Shown: in pieces, positions 37,613 to 46,279 of the stretch
Position numbering within the stretch: position 1 is the stretch's first letter
How the letters are laid out: every line of letters starts with the position of its first letter
Origin: Bacteroidia bacterium
GTDB taxonomy: Bacteria; Bacteroidota; Bacteroidia; M30B66
Assembly (NCBI GenBank): GCA_018401705.1
Contig: JAGYKL010000007.1
Location: 84,899-148,898 of the forward strand
DNA: 64,000 nucleotides
Direction of reading: 5' to 3'
Notes under the pieces: generated by a model
What the model was told of the DNA's origin: nothing
What the model saw: only the letters and a program-made list of their open reading frames with translations
Databases searched by the model: none
Made by a program: the position numbers and the translations under genes

Positions 37613-38155
37613 GTGTTAAATCCAGGAGAGCAAATCTTACAAATCATTAAAAAGCATAGTGGTGAAAATCTACCACATGAGATTATTTCAAGGAATTCTA
37701 ATCTAATTTTAGAAGGACAAACTGAAAGTTCTATTTACTACATCCTTTCAGGAGCTGTAAGAGCAGTTTATACAACAGATAATGAAGAGCATTCCATTAG
37801 ATTTGGCTACGAAGGATCAATAATCACATCTCTTCAATCTTTGCTAAACAATAAGCCTTCCTCCTATTCTATTCAAGCTATAAGAAAAACTGAATTCATT
37901 AGAATTCCATCAAAATTACTATTCAACACTATAGAAATAAATACAGAATTAAATCATCTGTACAAATCTCTTATTGAAAATCTTATAGTTCAACAGCTCG
38001 AAAGGGAGATTGATATCCTAACAACTTCACCGGAGGAGAGATATAATAGAGTTTTAAAAAGAAGTCCTAAACTTTTCCAGCAAATTCCTGCAAAATATAT
38101 TGCTTCCTATTTAAGAATGACGCCTGAAACATTAAGCCGTATTCGAAAATCTTGA
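37613..38155 (+). CDS. Crp/Fnr family transcriptional regulator
   Basis: The product is 180 residues from GTG 37613. A cyclic-nucleotide-type beta barrel (about 25-115; YILSGAVRAVY, IRFGYEGSIITS) and a long dimer helix are followed by a shortened winged helix with IPAKYIASYLRMTPETLSRIRKS at the end, ending right after the recognition helix. This compact form is common in Bacteroidota. The cAMP-contact residues (R-x-S-A) are not preserved, so the effector is unknown. It lies 42 bases behind the kinase gene and in front of a DinB-like gene. Confidence 0.88.
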   Translation: MLNPGEQILQIIKKHSGENLPHEIISRNSNLILEGQTESSIYYILSGAVRAVYTTDNEEHSIRFGYEGSIITSLQSLLNNKPSSYSIQAIRKTEFIRIPSKLLFNTIEINTELNHLYKSLIENLIVQQLEREIDILTTSPEERYNRVLKRSPKLFQQIPAKYIASYLRMTPETLSRIRKS

Positions 38156-38199
38156 TTTAAATCAAACATTTTAAAATTAATTCAGCGGAGATTTGAATT

Positions 38200-38760
38200 A
38201 TGAAGAAAGCAAGCAATAAAGAACTCATCTCCGAACTGACAAATCAAAACTTCCGCCATATTGAAAAGGCGTTACTATTATCAAAAACACAAAACAATTT
38301 ACTCATAAAGAAGCCAAATTCAATTGCATGGAGCGCACAAGAAGCTGTTGAGCATTTAAATAGATATTTTGATTTCTACTTGCCTGAAATTAAAAAATGC
38401 ATCCAAACTGGTTTAGCTAATTCTGCCAAAAAGGAATTCAAAAGTGGATGGCTTGGAAATTACTTTGTGAAATCGATGCAGGCAATTGATGGCAAAGTGA
38501 AGCCTATTAAAACTTTAAAGGACAAAGACCCAGCACTATATGGCAGCATCAGAGAAAATAATATTTTGATATTTATTAATAATTTAAATGAATTTAGTAC
38601 TTTAATTCTAGCAGCAGAACAACTAGACTTGAACAAAACAAAAACATCGATTAGCTTAAGCAAGTTCATTAAACTGCAGCTGGGCGACACGCTTAGATTT
38701 ATTGTAAATCATAACGAAAGACATATTAATCAGGCTTTAGGTGCTGCTGAACTTCTTTAA
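38200..38760 (+). CDS. DinB family protein
   Basis: The product is 186 residues of a four-helix bundle with the three spaced histidines of the DinB/YfiT metal site: HLNRYFDF (first), and HNERHINQ (last two). The tail HINQALGAAELL fits the family. Members use a divalent metal, some as bacillithiol- or mycothiol-S-transferases; bshC in this window makes a thiol-transferase role plausible but not shown. It follows the Crp-like gene at 44 bases on the same strand. Confidence 0.82.
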   Translation: MKKASNKELISELTNQNFRHIEKALLLSKTQNNLLIKKPNSIAWSAQEAVEHLNRYFDFYLPEIKKCIQTGLANSAKKEFKSGWLGNYFVKSMQAIDGKVKPIKTLKDKDPALYGSIRENNILIFINNLNEFSTLILAAEQLDLNKTKTSISLSKFIKLQLGDTLRFIVNHNERHINQALGAAELL

Positions 38761-38851
38761 AAAGAAATTAATATCTAGAAATTTTAAAACTGAAAGAACT
38801 AAGCGGATGGTTTCCTGTTATTTTATGAGTACTTTGCAGAAAACTTAATTT

Positions 38852-39694
38852 ATGGCCACATTTCAACAACAAGATTTTGGAGGATTTAATCCTAAAAGAC
38901 TTAGTATCATATACATCATTGCAGGAGCAGTTATTTTACTTATTTTCTTATCAAAAGCCTCTGTTACAATAAATGCCGGAGAAAGCGGCGTTCTTTTCAA
39001 AACGTTGGGCAATGGTGTAGAAACAGATAGAACTTACGGAGAAGGTTTTCATATTATTGCTCCTTGGAATAAAATGATTAAATATGAAGTTCGACAGCAG
39101 GAAAAGCTGGAACGAATGGCTGTTCTTTCATCAAATGGTCTGGAAATTTCTGTAGAAGTGTCAATGTGGTATCAACCTAAATTAGATAAACTACCATTAT
39201 TGCATCAGCAAAAAGGAGAAGATTATTCTGAGCGTATTGTAGCACCTGCAATAAGATCTGCTACACGAAGTGTTATTGGTAGATATACACCAGAAGAAAT
39301 TTACTCAACAAAAAGGGACGTAATTCAAGAAGAGATTCAAATTGAAACTAAAAAAATTCTCGACAATCAGTTTGTGCAATTGAATGAATGTCTTGTGCGC
39401 GACATCACACTCCCACCTACCATTAAAACTGCTATTGAGAATAAATTGAAGCAAGAACAAGAAAGTCTTGAGTATGAGTTCAAGTTAACAAAAGCTCAGA
39501 AAGAAGCCGAAAGACAAACTATTGATGCCGAAGGAAAAGCAAATGCGAATCGCATACTAAACGCATCATTAACTGAGAAGATTCTTCAAGAAAAAGGAAT
39601 TAATGCCACACTTGAACTTGCAAAATCGCCTAACTCAAAAATTGTAATTATCGGCGACAAAGACGGAATGCCTTTGATTCTCGGAAATCAGTAG
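38852..39694 (+). CDS. prohibitin family (SPFH) membrane protein
   Basis: The product is 280 residues. One N-terminal membrane helix (about 17-33) precedes an SPFH domain (about 38-220: VTINAGESGVLFKTLGNGV, EGFHIIAPWN, YTPEEIYSTKR, VRDITLPPTI) and a coiled-coil tail (about 190-250) rich in Glu, Lys and Ala. Prohibitins form ring-shaped membrane scaffolds and often associate with the FtsH protease. It is monocistronic. Confidence 0.92.
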   Translation: MATFQQQDFGGFNPKRLSIIYIIAGAVILLIFLSKASVTINAGESGVLFKTLGNGVETDRTYGEGFHIIAPWNKMIKYEVRQQEKLERMAVLSSNGLEISVEVSMWYQPKLDKLPLLHQQKGEDYSERIVAPAIRSATRSVIGRYTPEEIYSTKRDVIQEEIQIETKKILDNQFVQLNECLVRDITLPPTIKTAIENKLKQEQESLEYEFKLTKAQKEAERQTIDAEGKANANRILNASLTEKILQEKGINATLELAKSPNSKIVIIGDKDGMPLILGNQ

Positions 39695-39786
39695 AAAAAT
39701 GTGCAAATCAGGAACGGTTAAAAACTATTGAAAAACGGAGGAGGTTCCCTCTTGCTCAATCCATTTGCTGCATTTACTTTCGTTGC

Positions 39787-40632
39787 ATGGCAACAATAAA
39801 GGAACTGGAGCAAATAGCTTCTCAGGTAAGAAGAGATATCGTTAGACAAGTTCATGCAGTAAACTCGGGGCACCCCGGTGGATCATTGGGATGTGCCGAT
39901 TTTTTCGTGGCTTTGTATTTCAGAATTCTAAATCACAAGCCTCAAGGCTTTACGATGGATGGGAATGGAGAAGATTTATTCTTCCTCTCTAATGGTCACA
40001 TCTCTCCTGTTTGGTATAGTGTTTTAGCTCGCAGCGGCTACTTCCCAGTTGCAGAACTAAAAACTTTCAGAAAGTTAAATAGCCGTTTGCAAGGGCATCC
40101 GACAACACATGAAGGATTACCAGGCGTAAGAATGGCATCAGGTTCTTTAGGTCAGGGAATGTCGGTTGCTATTGGAGCTGCTTTAAGCAAGAAATTAAAT
40201 GGCGATAAAAGCATTGTCTATAGTTTGCATGGGGATGGCGAGCTTCAAGAAGGACAAGTTTGGGAAGCAGCCATGTATGCAGCCGCTAATAAAGTTGACA
40301 ATCTAATATCTACAATAGATGTTAATGGTCAGCAGATTGATGGCAGTACTGATGAAGTGCTTAGTCTCGGGAATTTAAGAGCTAAATGGGAAGCTTTTGG
40401 ATGGGATGTTCTTGATGCTAATGGGAACAATATGGAAGAATTGATTACCATAATCGATCTTGCCAAAATGAATGCAGGAAAAGGAAAGCCAACCATGATT
40501 CTCATGAAAACAGAGATGGGAATGGGTGTTGATTTTATGATGGGCTCTCACAAATGGCATGGAGTTGCACCCAATGACGAACAATTAGCAAATGCACTTT
40601 CTCAACTTCAGGAAACTCTTGGTGATTATTAA
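39787..40632 (+). CDS. transketolase, N-terminal subunit
   Basis: The product is 281 residues, the thiamine-diphosphate binding half. Marks: HPGGSLGCADFFVAL, GHISPVWY, GSLGQGMSVAIGAAL, and the ThDP motif GDGELQEGQVWEAAMYAAA...DVNGQQIDG. GMGVDFMMGSHKWHG holds the late His. It works with the C-terminal subunit at 42139; together they run the non-oxidative pentose phosphate pathway. The two subunit genes are normally adjacent, but here a vWA gene lies between. A -7-like TACTTTCG lies just upstream of the ATG. Confidence 0.93.
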   Translation: MATIKELEQIASQVRRDIVRQVHAVNSGHPGGSLGCADFFVALYFRILNHKPQGFTMDGNGEDLFFLSNGHISPVWYSVLARSGYFPVAELKTFRKLNSRLQGHPTTHEGLPGVRMASGSLGQGMSVAIGAALSKKLNGDKSIVYSLHGDGELQEGQVWEAAMYAAANKVDNLISTIDVNGQQIDGSTDEVLSLGNLRAKWEAFGWDVLDANGNNMEELITIIDLAKMNAGKGKPTMILMKTEMGMGVDFMMGSHKWHGVAPNDEQLANALSQLQETLGDY

Positions 40633-40697
40633 GAGAAAACTATTACTATGCTAAACGAAGATGTTTTCCGTTCTAATTAGACCAAGCATTTAAAATA

Positions 40698-42134
40698 ATG
40701 ACAATTAAAAGGGATGAAGTATTCCATGAAAATATCTCATTACTGAATTATTCAGTGATTAGGATGCTTGCTCTATTTTTGATTATCATTTCTTTTCAAA
40801 GCACCTCTTCAGCCCAGCGGGCGGAAACATCCTCAGAAAACAAACTTACCAGAATTCTTATCATTTTTGATTGCTCTAATAGCATGTTTGGAATCTGGGA
40901 AAGTGACTCCAAGTTCAATATTGCTAAGCGGCTTGTGGGACAAATGGTAGATAGCTTAAGCCGAGAACAAAATGTTCAATTGGCATTAAGATGTTATGGA
41001 CATCAAAAACAATATCCACCTCAAGATTGCGACGATACTAAACTAGAAGTGCCCTTTGCAAAGGATAATGCCTGGTTAATTAAGTCAAAACTAAATAAGC
41101 TAAGCCCATCGGGAACAACTCCAATTGCTTTATCGCTCGAAGCTTGTGCAAAAGACTTTCCTGATAGAAATGCCCGAAATGTAGTTCTATTAATAACTGA
41201 CGGAAAAGAAGAATGTGGTGGAGATCCCTGTGCAATATCAGCTGCTTTGCAAAGTAAAGGCATTGTGCTAAGGCCTTTTATTGTTGGGGTAGGCAAAATG
41301 GATCCAGATATAACTGCTTCATTCAATTGTATTGGCAATTATTATGATGCATCATCTGAGAGCTCTTTCAAACAGGTTCTAAAAGTAATCATCACTCAAG
41401 TGTTAAATGCAACTTCTTGCCAGGTTAACTTGCTCGATAAAAGTGGTAAGCCAAGTGAAACTGATGTTGCAATGTCTTTTTATGACCAGAAAACAGGAGC
41501 TTTAAAGTATCACTTCATTCACACGATGAATAATCGTGGAGTTCCTGATACTTTGAGAATTGACCATTTGAGTACTTATCGTATAGTAGTGCATACACTA
41601 CCTGCTGTAGAAAAAGATAATATCACGTTAAATCCAGGAAAACACACTGTTATTGCTATTGATGCACCACAAGGAATTTTAGAGTTAAAGGCAGGTAAAT
41701 CAAATCAACACAAAGACCTAATGTGCATCCTGAGAAAATCAGGAGAAACGACAACGCTTGACGCTTTAACCTTAAAGGAAAAACGAAAGTTAATTACAGG
41801 CAAATATGATCTTGAAATCTTAACACTTCCAAGAACTTACGTTAAGGATGTGCTAATTAGCCAAAGTCACACAACAACTGTAGAGATTGACGAACCCGGC
41901 ACAGTAAACTTTCAATTTAGCTTACCTGGTATTGCTAGTATCTTGCAAGAACAAAAGGGCGAGTATAAATGGGTTTGTAATCTAGGGGATGATGTTAAGC
42001 AAGAGGTGATTAAACTTCAACCTGGAAAATACAGAGCTGTTTTTAGAGGTAAGAATATAAAAGAGACACTTTTCACTATAGAAAAATCATTCATTGTTGA
42101 ACCCGGCACTTCGATACAGGTGCAATTGAAATAA
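40698..42134 (+). CDS. secreted von Willebrand factor A domain protein
   Basis: The product is 478 residues from ATG 40698, with hydrophobic helix 23-40 as signal sequence; ATG 40764 would give a more usual signal peptide (456 residues) ending SSAQ. The vWA domain (about 50-235) keeps the MIDAS DxSxS as DCSNS, the late Thr in SGTTPIALSL and the Asp in LLITDGKEECGG. About 240 residues of beta-rich repeats follow (YRIVVHTL, GKYDLEILTLP, GKYRAVF), like PEGA-type strands. It is a periplasmic or surface protein with no T9SS tail. It ends 4 bases before the second transketolase gene, so they are co-transcribed. Confidence 0.85.
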   Translation: MTIKRDEVFHENISLLNYSVIRMLALFLIIISFQSTSSAQRAETSSENKLTRILIIFDCSNSMFGIWESDSKFNIAKRLVGQMVDSLSREQNVQLALRCYGHQKQYPPQDCDDTKLEVPFAKDNAWLIKSKLNKLSPSGTTPIALSLEACAKDFPDRNARNVVLLITDGKEECGGDPCAISAALQSKGIVLRPFIVGVGKMDPDITASFNCIGNYYDASSESSFKQVLKVIITQVLNATSCQVNLLDKSGKPSETDVAMSFYDQKTGALKYHFIHTMNNRGVPDTLRIDHLSTYRIVVHTLPAVEKDNITLNPGKHTVIAIDAPQGILELKAGKSNQHKDLMCILRKSGETTTLDALTLKEKRKLITGKYDLEILTLPRTYVKDVLISQSHTTTVEIDEPGTVNFQFSLPGIASILQEQKGEYKWVCNLGDDVKQEVIKLQPGKYRAVFRGKNIKETLFTIEKSFIVEPGTSIQVQLK

Positions 42135-42138
42135 TACT

Positions 42139-43095
42139 ATGGAATATTTATCCGCTACAGAAAAAAATGATACCCGCTCAGGATTTGGTGCTGGTTTACT
42201 TGAATTAGGAAAGATTAACCCTAATGTTATTGCATTGTGTGCCGACCTCACGGGCTCTCTCAAAATGGATGCTTTTGAGAAAGAATTCCCTGAAAGATTC
42301 TTCCAAACAGGAATTGCAGAAGCCAATATGATGGGTATTGCAGCAGGAATGACTATTGGAGGTAAAATACCATTTACTGGCACGTTCGCCAATTTCTCTA
42401 CCGGCAGGGTATACGATCAAATTCGCCAAAGCATAGCTTACTCTGGTAAGAATGTTAAAATATGTGCTTCTCATGCGGGATTAACCCTTGGTGAAGATGG
42501 AGCAACCCATCAAATCCTCGAAGATTTAGGTTTGATGAAAATGTTACCAGGAATGGTAGTCATTAACACCTGTGATTACAATCAGACAAAAGCTGCAACC
42601 ATGGCAATTGCTGATTATCAAGGTCCAGTTTACTTAAGATTTGGCAGACCAAAAGTTGTGAATTTTACTCCTAAAGATCAAAAGTTCGAGATTGGAAAAG
42701 CAATCGTTCTGAAACAGGGAAAAGATGTAAGTATCTTTGCGACAGGTCATCTTGTTTGGAAATCGCTTTTGGCAGCAGAAGCTTTAAAAGCGGATGGAAT
42801 TGATGCTGAAGTAATAAATATTCATACTATTAAACCATTAGATGAAACAGCAGTCCTTGCTTCGGTAAGTAAAACCGGATGCGCTGTTAGTGCTGAAGAA
42901 CATCAAATGAATGGAGGTCTTGGAGATAGCATTGCTCAATTGCTTTGCCGGAATCTTCCTAAACCTTTAGAAATGGTTGCAGTGAATGATAGCTTTGGAG
43001 AAAGTGGAACTCCGGAAGAATTACTCACTAAATATGGACTTGATGTTCCAGACATTATAAAGGCAGCTAAAGCTTCGATAAAAAGAAGAGTATAA
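42139..43095 (+). CDS. transketolase, C-terminal subunit
   Basis: The product is 318 residues with the pyrimidine-binding domain: SGFGAGLLELG, ALCADLTGSLKM, ETGI-type FFQTGIAEANMMGIAAGM with the catalytic Glu, and the C-terminal domain (SIFATGHLVWKSLLAA, AEEHQMNGGLGDSIAQLL). It completes the enzyme with the subunit encoded at 39787. It starts 4 bases after the vWA stop. The overall order is N-subunit, vWA, C-subunit, all on one strand. Confidence 0.93.
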   Translation: MEYLSATEKNDTRSGFGAGLLELGKINPNVIALCADLTGSLKMDAFEKEFPERFFQTGIAEANMMGIAAGMTIGGKIPFTGTFANFSTGRVYDQIRQSIAYSGKNVKICASHAGLTLGEDGATHQILEDLGLMKMLPGMVVINTCDYNQTKAATMAIADYQGPVYLRFGRPKVVNFTPKDQKFEIGKAIVLKQGKDVSIFATGHLVWKSLLAAEALKADGIDAEVINIHTIKPLDETAVLASVSKTGCAVSAEEHQMNGGLGDSIAQLLCRNLPKPLEMVAVNDSFGESGTPEELLTKYGLDVPDIIKAAKASIKRRV

Positions 43096-43127
43096 TTCTG
43101 ATTTTACCTACAGGATTAAATCCTTGT

Positions 43128-43676
43128 ATGGAAGAATTGAGCGATCAAGAGATAATTGAACAATTTGCTGTTGAGGCAAACAGGAATTATGTGTTCAATT
43201 TATTGGTGCGTCAATATCAGCAAAGACTTTATTGGCATATACGAAGGATGTTAATTGACCACGACGATTCTGACGATATTCTGCAGAATGTTTTTATCAA
43301 AGCATTTCATGCACTACCTAAATTCAGGGGTGATTCAAAAATCTATACCTGGCTTTATAAGATAGCTACCAATGAGTGCATTACTTTCCTAAATAAAAAA
43401 AAGAGACGATTTTTCATTCCAATGGTAGATGTTGAAAATCAATTATCTAAGAACATTGAATCCGACAGCTACTTTAGCGGAGATCAAATCCAAATGAAGC
43501 TTCAGCAAGCCTTGCTTACCCTGCCGGAGAAACAAAGGCTTGTATTTAACTTAAAATATTTTGAAGAAATGAAATATGAAGATATGTCAGAGATTCTTGG
43601 AACTTCAGTTGGTGCATTGAAGGCATCTTATCATCATGCAGTAAAGAAAATTGAATCATTTTTAAAAAGCACTTAA
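43128..43676 (+). CDS. ECF-type RNA polymerase sigma factor
   Basis: The product is 182 residues. Region 2 (about 20-90) has LLVRQYQQRLYWHIRRML, DDILQNVFIKAFHALPKFRG and WLYKIATNECI. Region 4 (about 125-180) has LPEKQRLVFNLKYFEEMKYEDMSEILGTS and a SVGALKASYHHAVKKI recognition helix. It is followed by a membrane protein and a CpxP-like periplasmic protein, a three-gene set seen in many Bacteroidota that fits a sigma factor with its anti-sigma factor and an envelope-stress effector. Confidence 0.93.
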   Translation: MEELSDQEIIEQFAVEANRNYVFNLLVRQYQQRLYWHIRRMLIDHDDSDDILQNVFIKAFHALPKFRGDSKIYTWLYKIATNECITFLNKKKRRFFIPMVDVENQLSKNIESDSYFSGDQIQMKLQQALLTLPEKQRLVFNLKYFEEMKYEDMSEILGTSVGALKASYHHAVKKIESFLKST

Positions 43677-43710
43677 ACCTTTAAGGAAATTATTCATCAT
43701 ACACTACATT

Positions 43711-44151
43711 ATGCAGGAGCAAGAAAATAATAAATTGAATCAACCCGTTTTTCCAAAAGAAAACCCGTTTAAAGTGCCGGATGGATATTTTGATAGATTC
43801 CCGTCTCGGATGAATGATCGAATTGCAGATGAGAAAATTACCTTCAAATTTCCATTTCCTTCTCTACTGAAACCTGCACCAATAATTGCATTTGCCTCTA
43901 TCGCCGTTTTTATTGGAATATATACCCTGAATGTATTCAGGACAAACTCGGACACTCTTACTGATGAAGAAGTTTCAACATACGTTTATCAAGAAGGTAT
44001 TATTGATGAAGTAGAACTTGATGAAATAATTGAATATTCAGAAGTAGCTGTTGCTGATACTTCGACAAGACAAGAAAATGAATCAAGCGAAATTGAAAAG
44101 TATCTTCTGGATGAGGATATTGATTTGAATGATATAATTAATGAATTATAA
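43711..44151 (+). CDS. single-pass membrane protein, likely anti-sigma factor
   Basis: The product is 146 residues. A polar N-terminal part with the NPFKVPDGYFDRFPSRM block common to proteins at this position is followed by one membrane helix (about 53-72). An acidic periplasmic part follows, rich in Asp and Glu, ending DLNDIINEL. No catalytic motif is present. Its place directly after an ECF sigma gene suggests an anti-sigma factor; this is inference from context. Its last bases precede the start of the CpxP-like gene. Confidence 0.7.
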   Translation: MQEQENNKLNQPVFPKENPFKVPDGYFDRFPSRMNDRIADEKITFKFPFPSLLKPAPIIAFASIAVFIGIYTLNVFRTNSDTLTDEEVSTYVYQEGIIDEVELDEIIEYSEVAVADTSTRQENESSEIEKYLLDEDIDLNDIINEL

Positions 44152-44161
44152 TTCTCAGAAT

Positions 44162-44620
44162 ATGAAAACCCAAATACTTTTATTCTTTTTACTGAGTGTT
44201 CTTGCAGTAAGTGCTCAACCAAAAGACAAAATACGTGAAAGAATTAAAGCACAGCGAGTAGCATTTATTACTGATAGATTATCTCTCACACCTGATGAAG
44301 CTCAAAAGTTTTGGCCTATTTACAATCAATTTACTGATGAATTTGAAGGCGTAAAAAAGGAGATGAATCGATTGAGGAAGTCAACAAATGAAAATCTTAA
44401 AAGCATGAGCGATAAGGAAGTTGAAAAAGCTCTCGACGATGATCTAGAGAATCAGCAAAAACTTACCGATTTGCAAAGAAAATATCAGAAAGAATTGAAA
44501 TCTGCTATCAGTCCAAGAAAAATTGCTTTGCTCTATAAAACTGAACGTGACTTCAAGATGCAACTTTTGAAGAGGATGAGAGATTCTGGCCAGCCACCTC
44601 CGGCAGAAGAAGATTTTTAA
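44162..44620 (+). CDS. periplasmic Spy/CpxP-like protein
   Basis: The product is 152 residues from ATG 44162; an upstream in-frame ATG overlaps the previous gene and would displace the signal peptide (about 1-18, ending VSAQ). The mature part is helical and highly charged with one LTPDEAQKFWPIYNQF motif, the LTxxQ-like signature of the Spy/CpxP fold in this phylum. It ends with PPPAEEDF. Relatives are periplasmic chaperones or stress sensors. It is the third gene of the sigma-factor operon. Confidence 0.82.
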   Translation: MKTQILLFFLLSVLAVSAQPKDKIRERIKAQRVAFITDRLSLTPDEAQKFWPIYNQFTDEFEGVKKEMNRLRKSTNENLKSMSDKEVEKALDDDLENQQKLTDLQRKYQKELKSAISPRKIALLYKTERDFKMQLLKRMRDSGQPPPAEEDF

Positions 44621-44670
44621 TCTCTCAACTGGCTGAATTTGTTGACTAGTATAAAATCAAAAGTGCAATG

Positions 44671-45663
44671 CTATAGTCCAAGCCATTCCAAGGCTGTACC
44701 TGACAAAAGCCTTTGCTTTTCAACATTAGAAAAATCCATTCCTTTGATAAGCTTTCCAGGCTCAAGTTCACCTAAAGGAAAAGGATAATCAGAGCCCAAT
44801 GCAACTCTATTAACACCTGCAAATTCAACTAAATATTTTAATGCAGCTGGGTCATGGACAAGACTATCAAAGTATAGTCTATCCAGATAGTTAATAGGAT
44901 CAATTGCATTATCAACTGCTACAAGATCTGGCCTGCAATCAAATCCATGTCTTAGTCTTCCAAGTGTAAATGGAAATGAGCCGCCGCCGTGAGCAAATGC
45001 AATTCTTAGCTTGGGTAATTTCTCTAATACACCACTAAAAATTAAAGAAGCAATAGCTCTTGCAGTTTCAGCCGGCATCCCTACCAGCCAGGGTAACCAG
45101 TACTTTTGAATATGCTCTTGTCCAAACATTTCCCAAGGATGAACAAATACAGCAGCTCCTAGTTCCTCAGCAGCTTGAAATACTTCAAGAAACTCCGGTT
45201 CGCCCAAGTTCTTTTGATTCACATTAGAACCAATTTGAACACCTACCATTCCAAGTTCCTTAATGCATCTTTCAAGTTCTTTGATTGCAAGTTTAGGTTC
45301 CTGCATTGGAATAGTACCTAAACCAATAAACCTATCAGGGTACTTCGCAACAATTCCTGCTATATGGTCATTTAAGAATTCAGAAACAGAAAGTGCATCC
45401 AAAGGCTTTGCCCAATAAGAAAACATTACCGGAACAGTACTTAGAACTTGAATGCTTACACCATGCTTGTCGCACTCATGTATTCGTGATACCGGATCCC
45501 AGCAATTGTCTTCAACTTCCCTGAAAAACTTATCATCCTTCATCATTCTTGCGCAACAAGGCTTGTGATGATCAAGATGAATAAAGCCCCCATAACCGAA
45601 TTTGCTTTTAAAATCAGGGATATTTTCAGGAAGTATGTGCGTGTGAATATCTATGGTAAGCAT
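44671..45663 (-). CDS. nbaD: 2-amino-3-carboxymuconate-6-semialdehyde decarboxylase (ACMSD-type amidohydrolase)
   Basis: The product is 330 residues of the amidohydrolase-2 TIM barrel. Metal ligands: the HTH of IDIHTHILPE, a His in AVFVHPWEMFG (catalytic-side His), IAFAHGGGSFP and the Asp of LGSDYPFP. The FGYGGFIHLDHH start and NCWDPVSRI are characteristic of ACMSD rather than other members. It decarboxylates 2-amino-3-carboxymuconate semialdehyde, the product of the dioxygenase encoded just upstream, so the two act in sequence in the kynurenine branch and steer carbon away from quinolinate. The gap to the dioxygenase gene is 46 bases. Confidence 0.88.
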   Translation of the reverse strand: MLTIDIHTHILPENIPDFKSKFGYGGFIHLDHHKPCCARMMKDDKFFREVEDNCWDPVSRIHECDKHGVSIQVLSTVPVMFSYWAKPLDALSVSEFLNDHIAGIVAKYPDRFIGLGTIPMQEPKLAIKELERCIKELGMVGVQIGSNVNQKNLGEPEFLEVFQAAEELGAAVFVHPWEMFGQEHIQKYWLPWLVGMPAETARAIASLIFSGVLEKLPKLRIAFAHGGGSFPFTLGRLRHGFDCRPDLVAVDNAIDPINYLDRLYFDSLVHDPAALKYLVEFAGVNRVALGSDYPFPLGELEPGKLIKGMDFSNVEKQRLLSGTALEWLGL

Positions 45664-45709
45664 GGTATTGGCTGGGTTGATTTCTCAAATTGTCTGAAAC
45701 TAAAGAAGA

Positions 45710-46234
45710 TTAGGCTTTAACAGGTGCTTGCATTATTGTTCCGCATGAATTGCAAGTTCTAAGTTCTTCTGATTCATAAAAGGCATTCATAACAGGCGGC
45801 AACTCTTTTACAATATCACCAACATGTAGCTGGCTTTCATGTAGTTTGTTACCACAATTCTCACAATACCAAATAAATGAATCAAGAACTGTTTTTGGCC
45901 GAACTAATTCAACTACTAAACCTACAGAATTTGCCGGACGTTGTGGCGAATGTGGCACTTTGCCAGGAAGTAGAAATATCTCTCCTTCTTTAATAGGTAT
46001 ATCAACAGGTTTTCCATCTTCTATAATTTTCAAAACCATATCGCCTTCTATCATATGATAGAACTCTTCAGTTTCATTAAAATGATAGTCTTTACGGTTG
46101 TTTGGCCCGCCAACAACCATAACGATGATATCATCTGCTTCTTTATACACCATTTGATTGCCAACTGGAGGTTTTAGCAAGTGACGATTCTCGTTAATCC
46201 AATTTTTAAATGAAAACGGTCTTTTGATAGCCAT
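45710..46234 (-). CDS. nbaC: 3-hydroxyanthranilate 3,4-dioxygenase
   Basis: The product is 174 residues from ATG 46234; a longer open frame would run into the divergent SDR gene. It has the cupin domain with the iron motifs HFNETEEFYHMIEGDM (His, Glu) and PGKVPHSPQRP (His). The bacterial form carries a C-terminal rubredoxin-like site, here CENCG and CNSCG. It opens the ring of 3-hydroxyanthranilate to ACMS, which the next gene product decarboxylates. The pair forms a small operon divergent from the SDR gene. Confidence 0.93.
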   Translation of the reverse strand: MAIKRPFSFKNWINENRHLLKPPVGNQMVYKEADDIIVMVVGGPNNRKDYHFNETEEFYHMIEGDMVLKIIEDGKPVDIPIKEGEIFLLPGKVPHSPQRPANSVGLVVELVRPKTVLDSFIWYCENCGNKLHESQLHVGDIVKELPPVMNAFYESEELRTCNSCGTIMQAPVKA

Positions 46235-46240
46235 AAGCTG

Positions 46241-46248
46241 TATTTTTG
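46241..46248 (+). promoter_or_regulatory. -7 promoter element of the SDR gene
   Basis: TATTTTTG fits TAnnTTTG, 31 bases before ATG 46280. It lies in the 45-base gap to the divergent dioxygenase gene, so the two promoters are nearly back to back. Confidence 0.55.
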
Positions 46249-46279
46249 AGGCAAGGTAACAAAACGCCTTGTAATTGAT

